The notes below the pieces were generated by a model. The model saw only the letters and a program-made list of their open reading frames with translations, was not told where the DNA came from and made no database searches. DNA of 64,000 bases from JACXTP01 sp963827905 (GTDB lineage: Archaea; Thermoplasmatota; Thermoplasmata; Methanomassiliicoccales; UBA472). Shown here piece after piece: positions 8,057 through 17,783 of this stretch. The stretch is from the NCBI GenBank assembly GCA_963827905.1, contig CAWHCB010000007.1, positions 1 to 64,000 on the forward strand, in the 5' to 3' direction. The first letter of the stretch is position 1, and each line of letters opens with the position of its first letter. Position numbers and translations under genes: made by a program.

Positions 8057-9949
8057 TTAGTGATGCTCCACTGCCCGCCGCACTTCTTCCAGCGAGTTCG
8101 GATCATCCAGTGTGGATAGATCGCCTGGATCGCGGCCTTCAGCCAGCGCCTGAATCGAACGCCGCAGCAGCTTGCCGGAACGGGTCTTGGGCAGGGAGCT
8201 GACGAAGTGGACGTTATGCGGCTTGGCCACTGCGCCGAGTAGTTCCTGCACCTTGGCAATGATTTCTTTTTCCATCCGCTCGGTGGCGCCCGGCGCGTCC
8301 AGTTGCGTCGGATCCTTCAGCCGACAGAAGCCGACCGGCACCTGACCCTTGACCTTGTCGGCCACGCCGATCACTGCGACCTCAGCGACCGCTGAATGCG
8401 CCTGGATCGCTTCCTCAATCTCACGGGTGCCCAAGCGATGGCCCGCGACATTGATCACGTCATCCGTGCGGCCCAGGATGAAGAAATAGCCATCCTCATC
8501 GCGCACCGCCCAGTCGGAGGAGGTGTACAGCATCTCCTTGAAGCTGGTGAAATAGCTCTGGACGAAGCGCCGGTCATCGCCCCACACCGTGCTCAGGCAG
8601 CCCGGCGGCAGCGGCGGCTCCACGACCAGCACGCCCTTTTCGCCGCGCGGCACTTCCTCGCCGGTGCCTTCGCTGATGACGCGGATGTTGTAGCCGTAAA
8701 CCGGGAACCCCGGCGAACCAAAGCGGTTCGGCTTGAGATCGACGCCCGGCAGATAGGACAGCATCGGCCAGCCGGTCTCGGTTTGCCAGTAGTGGTCGAT
8801 GACCGGAATTTTCAGTGCGTCGGTGATCCACCGCGAGGTCGGCTCGTCCAGCGGCTCACCGGCCAGGAACAGGTAGCGCAGGCAGGACACGTCGTGCATC
8901 GTCATGTACTTCTGGTCCTGCCCTTTCAGGACGCGCACCGCCGTCGGCGACGAGAACATCGACCGGACTTTATATTCATTGACGATCTTCCACCAGATGC
9001 CGGGATCCGGGCGGATCGGCAGACCCTCGTAGAAAATCGTGGGGCAGCCGTGGATCAACGGTGCGTAGACGATGTAGGAGTGACCCACCACCCAGCCGAT
9101 ATCGGAGGTGGCGAACATGGTCTCGCCGGGATTGATGTGGTAGAGATGCTTCATGGTCGAGGCCAGCGCCACCGCATAACCGCCGACATCGCGCTGGACA
9201 CCCTTGGGAATGCCGGTCGTGCCGGAAGTGTAGAGGATGTAGCTCGGCTCGTTGGATTCCAGCCAGGTGATCGGCACCTCGGCGTCGATGTGCTGGGCGC
9301 GCAGGGTTGCGTAGTCCAGATCGCGGCCTTCCACCAGCGTCAGGCCCTTGTCCAGACCCCGATTGCAGATCACCACTTTTTCCGGCGGGAACTTGGCCAG
9401 ATTGCAGGACTCATCGACCAGGTGCTTGTAGGGCACCGCCTTGCCGCCGCGCATACCGGCGTCGGAGGTGACCATGACCTTGGGTTTGGCGTCGTCGATG
9501 CGCACCGCCAGGTTGTAGGCCGCAAATCCGCCGAATACCACCGAGTGAATCGCGCCGATCCGGGCGCAGGCCAGAATGGCGAACGCCGCTTCAGCGATCA
9601 TCGGCATGTAGATGATGACCCGGTCGCCTTTCCCGACGCCCAGCGATTGCAGTACTGCCGCAAAGCGGTTCACTTCGCGGTGCAATTCGGCGTAGGTGTA
9701 AATCTTGGTCTCGTCGGTTTCCGTCGAGATGTAGATCAGCGCCCGCTGATCGGCGCGGTCGGCCAGATGCCGGTCCACCGCGTTGTAGCAGAGATTGGTT
9801 TCACCGCCAACAAACCATTTGCAAAACGGTGGCTTGCTGTAGTCACGGATTTTCTGCGGCGGCTTGTTCCAGTGGATCAACTGGGCCTGTTCGCCCCAGA
9901 AACCTTCGGGATCGTCAATGGACCAGCGATGGAATTCTTCGTAATTCAT
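8057..9949 (-). CDS. prpE: propionate--CoA ligase (acetyl-CoA synthetase family)
   Basis: A 630-residue AMP-forming acyl-CoA synthetase close in length to PrpE. It shows the P-loop YTSGTTGIPKGVQRDVGGY, in which QRD.GGY is PrpE-like, the adenylate motif YWQTETGWP, SSDWAVRDEDGYFFILGRTD, and the C-terminal SSLPKTRSGKLLRR whose Lys is the usual acetylation-controlled catalytic residue. It activates propionate (or acetate) in the cytosol. No methylcitrate-cycle genes are adjacent. Acetyl-CoA synthetase (acs) is the main alternative, but the P-loop context favours prpE. Confidence 0.87.
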   Translation of the reverse strand: MNYEEFHRWSIDDPEGFWGEQAQLIHWNKPPQKIRDYSKPPFCKWFVGGETNLCYNAVDRHLADRADQRALIYISTETDETKIYTYAELHREVNRFAAVLQSLGVGKGDRVIIYMPMIAEAAFAILACARIGAIHSVVFGGFAAYNLAVRIDDAKPKVMVTSDAGMRGGKAVPYKHLVDESCNLAKFPPEKVVICNRGLDKGLTLVEGRDLDYATLRAQHIDAEVPITWLESNEPSYILYTSGTTGIPKGVQRDVGGYAVALASTMKHLYHINPGETMFATSDIGWVVGHSYIVYAPLIHGCPTIFYEGLPIRPDPGIWWKIVNEYKVRSMFSSPTAVRVLKGQDQKYMTMHDVSCLRYLFLAGEPLDEPTSRWITDALKIPVIDHYWQTETGWPMLSYLPGVDLKPNRFGSPGFPVYGYNIRVISEGTGEEVPRGEKGVLVVEPPLPPGCLSTVWGDDRRFVQSYFTSFKEMLYTSSDWAVRDEDGYFFILGRTDDVINVAGHRLGTREIEEAIQAHSAVAEVAVIGVADKVKGQVPVGFCRLKDPTQLDAPGATERMEKEIIAKVQELLGAVAKPHNVHFVSSLPKTRSGKLLRRSIQALAEGRDPGDLSTLDDPNSLEEVRRAVEHH

Positions 9950-10077
9950 GCGATTGCATCCTCAAGGCTTCGGTAGTTATGCGACGTTATGGTTATCGCG
10001 AAAATATAGTGTAGTCGCTGACTGGGAAATTTCCTGCCCGCCACCTCCGAAATCATCCGGAGACGGCGGGACACCGA

Positions 10078-11068
10078 TTACTTGACCTTGAGCAGATCTT
10101 CGACGCTGGCGCGTTCTTCACGCAGTTCCTGCTCGGTCGCCTTCATCTTCTCGCGGCTGAACTCGTCAACCGGCAAACCCTGCACGATCTCGTAGTCGCC
10201 GTTCTTGCAGACGCACGGATAGGAGTAGATCACGCCTTCGCCGATGCCGTAGGAACCATCCGACGGGACGGACATGCTGACCCAGTCGCCGTCTGGAGTG
10301 CCCAGCGCCCAGTCGCGCATATGGTCAATCGCCGAGGACGCGGCGGAGGCCGCGGAGGACGCGCCACGCGCCTTGATGATCGCCGCGCCGCGCTGCTGCA
10401 CGTCAGGAATGAAGGTATTCGCGGTACCAGGCCTGGTCGACCAGCGCGGTCGCCGCCTTGCCCTTCACGGTGCATTGGCTGATGTCGGGATACTGGGTCG
10501 AGGAGTGGTTGCCCCAGATGGTCATCTTCTTGATGTCGTTAACATGCGCAGCCGGTCTTCTCGGCCAGCTGGCTCAGGGCGCGGTTGTGATCCAGCCGGG
10601 TCATGGCGTGGAACTGGCGGCGATCCCGATCCGGGGCGTTGCAGGCGGCGATCAGGGAGTTGGTGTTGGCCGGGTTGCCGACCACCAATACCCGCACATC
10701 GTCGGCGGCGTAGTCATTGATCGCCCGGCCCTGTGGCCCGAAGATGGCGCCGTTGGCGGTCAGCAGGTCCTTGCGCTCCATGCCGGGACCGCGCGGGCGG
10801 GCGCCGACCAGCATGGCGAAATTGGCGTCCTTGAACGCCACTTCCAGCATCGTCGGTAGCGACGACGCCGGCCAGCAGCGGGAACGCGCAGTCGTTCAGT
10901 TCCATGACTACGCCCTGCAAGCGCCTGCAGCGCCGGGGTGATTTCCAGCAGTTGCAGGATCACCGGCTGGTCGGGACCGAGCATGCTGCCGGAAGCGATG
11001 CGGAAGGCCATGGCATAGCCGATGTTGCCAGCGGCACCGGTGATGACGACGCGGACGGGTGTTTTCAT
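10078..11068 (-). pseudogene. mdh: malate dehydrogenase, broken by at least four frameshifts
   Basis: Successive frames together encode a complete LDH-like malate dehydrogenase: start MKTPVRVVITGAAGNIGYAM, then VLQGVVMELNDCAFPLL, VAFKDANFAMLVGARPRGPG, VLVVGNPANTNSLIA, TRLDHNRALSQLAEKTG, TIWGNHSSTQYPD with the catalytic His, and the tail ASVEDLLKVK. Breaks fall near 10,930, 10,865, 10,550 and 10,410. The order and spacing are intact, so base-calling indels are more likely than true decay. The enzyme oxidises malate with NAD in the TCA cycle. It stands alone on the minus strand. Confidence 0.82.
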
Positions 11069-11287
11069 GCTAATGCTCCTCAATGATGATGTTGTTGGTG
11101 GTGACGGAAAAAACCCGGCCCGGCACCGCGGCGCCATTTAGCTATTCAGAATTCGAGACCGCAGCGCCAAGTCTTATAATGGGACGCCGCTCGGTTAAGG
11201 CGACGTTTGGTTAGCGGAAAATAGTAACGTAGATTGCCGCGTTTTGAAACGAATGCCGGCGCTTACCGGCGAAGGTTCCCGAAACTG

Positions 11288-11712
11288 ATGAGTGCTTCCT
11301 CAATGAAAGGCGCGGGCTATGCCCTCACTGGCCTGCGCTGGCTCCCCAAAAATGGCCTGGGCCGCTTTGTAGCGCTGCCGCTGCTAATCAATATCGTGCT
11401 GTTCGGCACCGGTATCTGGTGGACTTACGGCCAGTTCGAATACTTTGATCAAGTCCTGCAAGGTTGGCTGCCGACGGGCTGGACTGGCTGCATTGGCTGA
11501 TTTGGCCGATCTTTGCCCTGACCGTGCTGATCGCGCTGTTCTACAGCTTCTCAGTCGTGGCGAACCTGTTGGCCGCGCCGTTCAACAGTTTACTGGCGGA
11601 ACAGGTCGAAACGGTTGGCTCAGCCCGGAAATACACCCCGACCTGCTACTGATCTGAACTGGAAGGAGCTGATTCTGAGTCCGCTGGCAGGACTGAACCG
11701 GCTGCTGTATTT
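11288..11712 (+). pseudogene. cysZ: CysZ-type sulfate transporter, truncated and frameshifted
   Basis: The start MSASSMKGAGYALTGLRWLP is followed by the membrane segments FVALPLLINIVLFGTGIWW and WLIWPIFALTVLIALFYSF, and by VVANLLAAPFNSLLAEQVE, a CysZ hallmark. Frame changes occur near 11,480 and 11,612. The last CysZ-like stretch is DLNWKELILSPLAGLNRLLY, after which the sequence switches within a few codons to a helicase. So roughly the last third of CysZ is missing. CysZ is an inner-membrane sulfate permease feeding assimilation. Confidence 0.65.
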
Positions 11713-12187
11713 TCAGAAAGCAGAATGGGCGGCCATCCGCGTGCCTGGATATTTACTTCGGCAACGCTCGCCGTGCAGGGCAAGTTTCATCATTACTGCG
11801 CCGAACTCGGCCTCGGCGAGCCCGAATCGGCCTGCTGGGATAGCCCCTTCGATTACGGCAAGCAGGCGCCGTGCTCTACGCGCCACTCGGCATGCCGGAG
11901 CCGAATTCCTACGGCTACACCGACGCCGTGGTCGATGCTGCTTTCCCGGCCGTGGTGGCAACCGGCGGCGGCGCCTTTGCCTGTGCGGCTAGGCAGCTGC
12001 GCGCCATGCGCCGCACGCACGAGTTGCTCAAGGCGCGGTTGGAGGATGAAGGGCATGACATGCCGCTGCTGCTGCTGCAGGGGCGAGGGCAGCAAGAACG
12101 ACCTCCTGCAACGCTTCCGCCATCTCGGTAACGCCATTCTGGTCGGCAGCCAGAGTTTCTGGGAAGGCGTCGATGTGCGCGGCGACC
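11713..12187 (+). pseudogene. DinG/YoaA-type ATP-dependent helicase, internal fragment
   Basis: Three frame segments match the middle-to-late part of a DinG/YoaA superfamily 2 helicase: RAWIFTSATLAV, ELGLGEPESACWDSPFDYGK, VLYAPLGMPEPNSYGYTD, RAMRRTHELLKARLE, and RFRHLGNAILVGSQSFWEGV. The family would continue into the last helicase motifs, but similarity ends at VDVRGD where the archaeal sequence starts. Frame changes are near 11,868 and 12,085. It has no N-terminus and directly abuts truncated cysZ. It is a remnant created by assembly joins, not a functional gene. Confidence 0.65.
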
Positions 12188-12192
12188 CGGGA
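12185..12192. other. junction between bacterial and archaeal sequence
   Basis: On the left is bacterial helicase coding sequence ending in VDVRGD. On the right, reading in the same direction, is a protein tail with no helicase similarity, followed without interruption by archaeal lipid and Fpo/Nuo genes. No insertion-sequence end, tRNA or integrase is seen at the join. Confidence 0.75.
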
Positions 12193-12517
12193 TGAGATAG
12201 CTGAGACCGCCTATGACGCGGCAGACGTTCTGAACAGGGCCCGCTTCGATTGCCATCAGATATCAAAGGATGAGCTGGATGCCAACCTATGCCGCACTAG
12301 GGCAGCAAGGGAGATGATGCGTCGCATCGATGAGATCATGGCGGTCCAGGACCTCGATGAACGCCAGAAACGATTGGTCGGGCTCAAGGCCGAGTCGGAG
12401 GCTCTGATGGACTCCACCATCTGCAAGAAAGGCGACCTGGAATGGGAATCGAAGAGCGTGGTGAGGAGCGCCCCGCGCGCGTTCATCGGGCTGATGAAAG
12501 GAAGAAGGTCGAAGTGA
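12188..12517 (+). CDS. hypothetical helical protein, 5'-truncated at the junction
   Basis: About 109 C-terminal residues, beginning RDEIAETAYDAADVLNRARF, are predicted to be almost wholly charged helix with many Arg/Glu/Lys and a final RAFIGLMKGRRSK. I do not recognise a family. The true start has been lost at the join; the in-frame ATG at 12,173 lies in bacterial sequence and is not the original. It converges on the geranylgeranyl reductase gene with a gap of six bases, so it belongs to the archaeal part. Confidence 0.5.
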   Translation, partial: RDEIAETAYDAADVLNRARFDCHQISKDELDANLCRTRAAREMMRRIDEIMAVQDLDERQKRLVGLKAESEALMDSTICKKGDLEWESKSVVRSAPRAFIGLMKGRRSK

Positions 12518-12523
12518 GCCCGT

Positions 12524-13615
12524 TCACGGCAATATCGGTTTGCAGCGGATGAGCTTGTTGATCCGGCGCTGGCCCAAAGCACGCATCGCGGTCTCGGTGC
12601 GCCACCGACTTCCGAAGCATAGGTTGGCCAGGTACTTTGTGCGCACCGCGGTTTTCAAGGGACCGTAGACCTGTTCCCGGCAGGCACGCTCGTAGTCCTC
12701 CAAAGGGACGCCGCTCTTTATGTTGGCCACAGCGGCCCGACCGGCGATGCGCCCGGTGATCATGGCGATCGGTATGCCGCCACCGTTCACCGCCATCACC
12801 TGGCCGGCGGCGTCACCGACGAGAAGCACCTGTCCCTTGACCGCCTTCGGGATGGGCCCGGACATGGGCACGAACTTGCCTGTCGGGGACGTTTCCGTCC
12901 TTAACTTCCTCATCTCCATGAAGCGGTCGAAATAGACGCCAACGGTGTCCTTGGCGAAGCGCGGCGCCACGCCGAGGCCGACGTTGGCCACTCCCTTCTT
13001 CGGTATCACCCAGGCGTAGCCGCCCGGAGCGACCGTCCCGAAGTACATCTCCGGGACCGGTTCGAAATCGCCCTTGACCTGGACCGTCACGGCGGGACAG
13101 AGGTCCTTGGACCTTTCCAAGCCGACCGCCTTGCCGACACGAGAAAGCGGTCCGTCCGCCCCGATTATGACCTTGGCCTCGACCTCCAGACCGTCCGCCA
13201 TCACCAGGTTGCCCTTCACACCCGTGCAGACGGTGTTGAGCATGATCCTCGCCCCGGCCTTCTCGGCGCGTCGGGCCAGGTGCTGATCGAAGCGATTGCG
13301 GTCGGTCGTATAGCCTGCGAAAGGCACGTCCCAATGCCTCAGAGAAGGCGAGTAGATCCGGATGACCTCCGTCTGCAGCGAGCGCAGGTCGCCTGGCACA
13401 TCGAAAAGAGGGGCGAGGTCCAGGGCATCAGGGAAGATGCGCTGCACCTCTTCCAGGTGGGGCATGAACTCGCCGCATTTCACGGGCTCGCCGACCACGG
13501 GGCGCCGTTCCAAGACAACGACCTCCATCCCACCCAGGGCCGCATGCTCGGCGGCGGTGCTGCCCGCCGGGCCAGCGCCGACCACCACCACGTCCGTCCT
13601 GATCCGCTCGGTCAT
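12524..13615 (-). CDS. geranylgeranyl reductase family protein (archaeal lipid saturation)
   Basis: 363 residues with an N-terminal FAD-binding Rossmann motif (VVVVGAGPAGSTAAEHAA), an ERRPVVGEPVKCGEFM segment with a conserved Cys, the FAD motif IIGADGPLSRVGK, the substrate-cavity signature GGYAWVIPKKGVANVGLG, and LLVGDAAGQVMAVNGGGI. Such enzymes hydrogenate the geranylgeranyl chains of archaeal membrane lipids, usually with reduced ferredoxin. It lies directly after the polyprenyl synthase gene on the same strand with a 21-base gap, a sensible lipid operon. Intact; exact substrate inferred. Confidence 0.88.
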   Translation of the reverse strand: MTERIRTDVVVVGAGPAGSTAAEHAALGGMEVVVLERRPVVGEPVKCGEFMPHLEEVQRIFPDALDLAPLFDVPGDLRSLQTEVIRIYSPSLRHWDVPFAGYTTDRNRFDQHLARRAEKAGARIMLNTVCTGVKGNLVMADGLEVEAKVIIGADGPLSRVGKAVGLERSKDLCPAVTVQVKGDFEPVPEMYFGTVAPGGYAWVIPKKGVANVGLGVAPRFAKDTVGVYFDRFMEMRKLRTETSPTGKFVPMSGPIPKAVKGQVLLVGDAAGQVMAVNGGGIPIAMITGRIAGRAAVANIKSGVPLEDYERACREQVYGPLKTAVRTKYLANLCFGSRWRTETAMRALGQRRINKLIRCKPILP

Positions 13616-13636
13616 CTCATCTCGCCAACTGAACCA

Positions 13637-14626
13637 TTAGGTGTCCCGCTCCGCCAGCGCGTCGGCCAACTTGATCATGGAGGCCTTGTACTCCGAATCA
13701 GGCAATTCGCTCAGCGCCGCTTTGGCCTTGTCGGTGAACTGGCGGGCCATGCTCCTCGACTGCGCGATGGCGTCCGTCCTGACCACAAGCGCCAGTGCCT
13801 CCTCGGCGTCCTGGTGCGTCTTGTCTGGCTTGAGGAACAGTCTCTTGATCTCCAGACCGTGCTTGGCATCGGCCATGGCCAGGATCAATGGCAACGTCGG
13901 CTTACCGTCCACGAAGTCCACTCCTCTGGGCTTGCCCAGGGTCTTTTCGTTGCCCACGATGTCCAATATATCATCGACGATCTGGAAGGCCATGCCGATG
14001 GCCAGCCCGTACTCGCCCATCTGTTCGATGCGGACCTCGTCGGCCTTGGCCAGGTAGGCCCCGACCCGAGCGCCTGCCTCGATGGGCTTGGCGGTCTTCC
14101 CCTCTATGATCTTGAGGTATCTGTCCACCGGGGTGTCGACGTCGCCCTCGTATAGGCTCTGCAGCATCTCGCTCTCCGCGATGGCGGTGCAGGCGTCGGC
14201 AACCATGCCCACGATGCGCTCGTCGAAGGTGCCCCCCATCTTGAAGCTCTTGACGAAGAGGAAGTCGCCGGCGATGAGGGCTTTCTGTGTGCCGAACTTC
14301 TTGTAGGCGGCAACGCGGCCGCGGCGGTAATCGCCATGGTCGTTTATGTCGTCGTGTATCAGGGTGGCGGCGTGGATCATCTCGAAGGCCGAGGCGATCT
14401 TGACCACCTTGGGGACGTCGCTGCCCCCGCACGCCTTGAAAGCGAGGATGGCTATGGCCGGCCGAATGCGCTTGCCTCCGGAGCCGATGACGTACAAGGA
14501 GATCTCGGTGAGGAGCTCTTGTTCGGAAACAACGCTCCCCCGCATCTCCTCCTCGACCAGGTCCAGCTCGTGCCGGATGGTCGAATCCCAGGTTGGAACC
14601 ATCGCCGCATGATATGATAAATTCAT
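13637..14626 (-). CDS. idsA: geranylgeranyl/farnesyl diphosphate synthase
   Basis: 329 residues of the all-helical trans-prenyltransferase fold. The first Asp-rich motif is LIHDDINDHGDYRRG and the second FQIVDDILDIVGN; GGKRIRP binds isopentenyl diphosphate. Ala-Ala-Thr before the first motif (MIHAATLIHDD) gives small residues at the chain-length positions, consistent with a C20 product, though this is inference. It supplies chains for archaeal ether lipids and precedes the reductase. The ATG at 14,626 is kept; MVPTWDS at 14,602 is an alternative start. Confidence 0.9.
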   Translation of the reverse strand: MNLSYHAAMVPTWDSTIRHELDLVEEEMRGSVVSEQELLTEISLYVIGSGGKRIRPAIAILAFKACGGSDVPKVVKIASAFEMIHAATLIHDDINDHGDYRRGRVAAYKKFGTQKALIAGDFLFVKSFKMGGTFDERIVGMVADACTAIAESEMLQSLYEGDVDTPVDRYLKIIEGKTAKPIEAGARVGAYLAKADEVRIEQMGEYGLAIGMAFQIVDDILDIVGNEKTLGKPRGVDFVDGKPTLPLILAMADAKHGLEIKRLFLKPDKTHQDAEEALALVVRTDAIAQSRSMARQFTDKAKAALSELPDSEYKASMIKLADALAERDT

Positions 14627-14734
14627 ACTTAACGCTTATTCCCAGCCGGAATTTTTTCTTGATGCTTTCTCGAACGGCCAGCGAGTCCGCCAAAGCATAA
14701 AAAGATGAGGAAAAATGGTTAGATTAAGGGGTTT

Positions 14735-16230
14735 TCAAGGCAACGGCACGCTGTAGGACAACAAGGTCTGTGCCGCGTTCCAGCAGGCATCGTAGAACGG
14801 CCCGGGATAGATACCGATGACCACCGTGAGGATGAGGCATATCGCCACCGCCGCCATCATGGTCTTCGAGATCACCAGCTTGTCCTCCGACTCTCCCTTC
14901 TCCACATACATGTACTTCACGATGCGCACGTAGTAGAACAGGGAGATGGCGCTGTTGATGATACCCGCCACTGACAACCATATCAGCCAATCCTGCTCCC
15001 GTTTCCGTGGCCGCCTGTATAGGGGCCCAGAACAGGAAGAACTTGGAGGCGAAACCGGCCAGGGGCGGTATGCCTGCCAAGGAGAACAGGAATATGGTCA
15101 TGGCCAAGGCCAGGAACGGCGAGCGCTTGCCCAGGCCCTTGTAGGAGTTGATGCTCTCCCCCACCGCCACCGTGGCCAATGTCGCCACCACGATGAACGC
15201 GCCGCCCTTCATGAAGGCGTGGGTCAGGATCTGGAATATGCCGCCTGCCAAGGCGTAGTCCGTCGCCACCGGGATGGCGATGAGGATGTAGCCGGCCTGG
15301 GCGATGCTTGAGTAGGCGAGCATGCGCTTGATGTTGGTCTGGTTCAGGGCCATCAGGTTGCCCACCGTCATGGTCAGTATGGCCATGATGGCGATGAGGA
15401 ACTCCCAGTCCGCCTTGATGGCGATGAGGCCGATGAAGAAAAGCTTGAACAACGCCACGAAGCCCATCTTCTTCGAGCCGGCCGCCAGCATGGCGGTGAT
15501 GGTCGTTGGCGCTCCCTCGTAGACGTCCGGGGCCCACATGTGGAAGGGCACCATGGCGATCTTGAAGCCGAAGCCCACCACGATCATTATCATGGCCAGC
15601 CAGACCACCGGCACCAGGTCGTTGGGGTAGGGGTTGGCGATCAGCCACTCGTTCATCAGGGTGAAGTCCGTGGTCCCAGTGACCCCGAATATCAGCGATA
15701 TGCCGAACAGGGCGAAGCCGCTGGACAGCCCACCGATGATGAAATATTTCGTGGCCGCCTCGGCCCCCTTGACGTCCTTCTTGCGGAAGGCCACCAGGGC
15801 GTAGGAGGACAGCGAGGTCAGTTCGATGCCGACGAAGAGCACGAACAGGTCGGTGGCGGAAGCCACCACCATCATACCGGCGGTCGCCAGCAGGATGAGC
15901 GAGTAGTACTCGGGCTTGTGCTTGTCGTCCTTGGTGAAGTATATCGAGGCCAGCACCACGTAGAAGGCCACGCTCAGGAATATGAGCATGAACAGGGCGG
16001 AGAACTGGTCCAGGACCAGGAGGCCGCTGTCGGCCGGGAAGAACACCGCGTTCCTGTCCTGCCAGTATCTGCAGGGCCGGTCCGACCGCGGCCAGCGCTA
16101 TGCCGGCCAAGGCGGTGAAGCCCAGTATCCTGGAGTCCTTGGTGCCCAGCCCGATGGCCGGAATGACGATAGCGAACATGACCAGCAGCAGCTCGGGCAG
16201 CACGGCCACCAATGATTCAGTGTCGACCAT
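14735..16230 (-). CDS. nuoN: NADH/F420H2 dehydrogenase-like subunit N (frameshifted)
   Basis: Antiporter-like membrane subunit and last gene of the Fpo/Nuo operon. It starts MVDTESLVAVLPELLLVMFA, continues in a second frame from near 16,055 (VFFPADSGLLVLDQFSALF; proton-channel helices with KIAMVPFHMWAPDVYEGAPT), and ends in a third frame from about 14,980 (IINSAISLFYYVRIVKYMY ... LLSYSVPLP). Both breaks are single-base shifts in an otherwise conserved 14-helix protein and look like consensus errors. Proton translocation within the complex is known for the family. Confidence 0.88.
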
Positions 16231-16231
16231 T

Positions 16232-17773
16232 TCAGAACACCCCCACAAGGATCTTGCCCACCGCAGGCACGATGTAATCCAATATCAACGCGGGCCAGAG
16301 ACCGAAGAGCACGATGAAGCCCACGAACGCGGCCAACGGCGCCGCCTCGTACCAGCTGACATCGTGCAAATGTTCCAGGTCGATGTCCTTGGTCACCGGT
16401 CCGAACAGCACGCGCTGCATCGCCCAGATGTAATAGGCCGCGGTCAATGCCACGCTGATTATCGGGACCAGCAGGAGCCAACCGAAGGCGTTGTAGGTCG
16501 CGGTGAATATGCCGAACTCGGCGATGAAACCGACCAGGCCAGGAAGTCCGAGCGAGGCCATGAAGCCTATCATCATGAACACCGCGGCCTTCGGGATCTT
16601 GGCGGCCAGACCGCCCAACCGCGGGATCATCCTGGTGCCGGTCTTATGCTGGATCACTCCAGCCATCATGAAGAGGACCGCCGTGATCAGACCATGGGCG
16701 AACATCATGAACACGCCGGCGGCCAGACCGACCTCGGTGAAGGTGGCGAAGGCCAGTAGGACGCCGCCCATGTGGCTGATGGAGGAATAGGCCACCATCT
16801 TCTTGATGTCCTTCTGCGCGATGCACATCACCGCGCCGTAGAGCATGGAAAGGACGCCGAGCACGATCATGACGATCTGCCAGTCGCTTAGTCCCGGGAA
16901 AACATTGTTCTCCAGAGCACCGAAATCGAGGTTCCAGGCACCAGGCAGGGTCGGCATAGCGATCCGGATGATACCGTAAGAGCCCATCTTCAGCAAGAGT
17001 CCGGCCAGAAGGACCGACCCAGCGGTGGGGGCCTCTACGTGGGCGTCAGGCAACCAAGTATGGAACGGCACCATTGGCATCTTCACTATGAAGCCGAAGA
17101 AGAGCAGGCCGAACACCAGTGTTTGGAACATGATGGCAAAATCACCGGAGACGGTGGCGATGGCCGCCATGTCAAAGGTGTAGTAGCCCAGGTCCCCCGC
17201 CGCCTCGAAGTACAGGGCGAATATGCCCAGCAGCATGAAGAGCGACGCCACGTGCGTGTATATGAAGAACTTGATGGAGGCGTAGTCGCGCCTCGGCCCT
17301 CCCCATATGGCGATCAGGAAGAACATGGGTATGAGGACGATCTCCCAGAACACATAGAACAGGAAGTAGTCCAAGGACATGAACACCCCGAGTACGCCGA
17401 CCTCGAGGATCAGCATCAAGGCCATGTAGGAAGCGGTGCGCTTCTCCACATCCCAGGAGAATATGATGGCGAGGAAGACCGATAAGGTGGTAAGCCAGAT
17501 CATGGGCGCGCTTATGCCGTCGACACCGAGCGTGAAGGATATGCCCAACTGCTCGATCCAGACGTAGCTCTCCGAATAGGAGAAGGTGCTGAAATCGTAC
17601 CCCTGCTGCACCATGTCGATCATCATCAAGGACGCCAAGGCCAAGGGGATGGCGCTGAATACCATCGCCACGATCTTGGACATCTTAGGGTTGCTGTTAA
17701 GCATGAAGGCGATCAGGGCGCCGATGAAGGGCAAGGCCAACAGGATTGACAGTATTGGTATGTTTTCGAACAT
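16232..17773 (-). CDS. nuoM: NADH/F420H2 dehydrogenase-like subunit M
   Basis: About 513 residues, uninterrupted. The start at MFENIPILSILLALPFIGAL is chosen because it leaves 10 bases to the nuoL stop; an earlier GTG/ATG would overlap nuoL. Antiporter features are visible: KMPMVPFHTWLPDAHVEAPT with the conserved Lys and His, KKMVAYSSISHMGGV, and the helix-kinking Pro/Gly motifs. It is one of three Mrp-like proton-pumping subunits (L, M, N) of the membrane arm. Its stop is two bases from the nuoN start. Confidence 0.94.
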   Translation of the reverse strand: MFENIPILSILLALPFIGALIAFMLNSNPKMSKIVAMVFSAIPLALASLMMIDMVQQGYDFSTFSYSESYVWIEQLGISFTLGVDGISAPMIWLTTLSVFLAIIFSWDVEKRTASYMALMLILEVGVLGVFMSLDYFLFYVFWEIVLIPMFFLIAIWGGPRRDYASIKFFIYTHVASLFMLLGIFALYFEAAGDLGYYTFDMAAIATVSGDFAIMFQTLVFGLLFFGFIVKMPMVPFHTWLPDAHVEAPTAGSVLLAGLLLKMGSYGIIRIAMPTLPGAWNLDFGALENNVFPGLSDWQIVMIVLGVLSMLYGAVMCIAQKDIKKMVAYSSISHMGGVLLAFATFTEVGLAAGVFMMFAHGLITAVLFMMAGVIQHKTGTRMIPRLGGLAAKIPKAAVFMMIGFMASLGLPGLVGFIAEFGIFTATYNAFGWLLLVPIISVALTAAYYIWAMQRVLFGPVTKDIDLEHLHDVSWYEAAPLAAFVGFIVLFGLWPALILDYIVPAVGKILVGVF

Positions 17774-17783
17774 CTGAATCACC

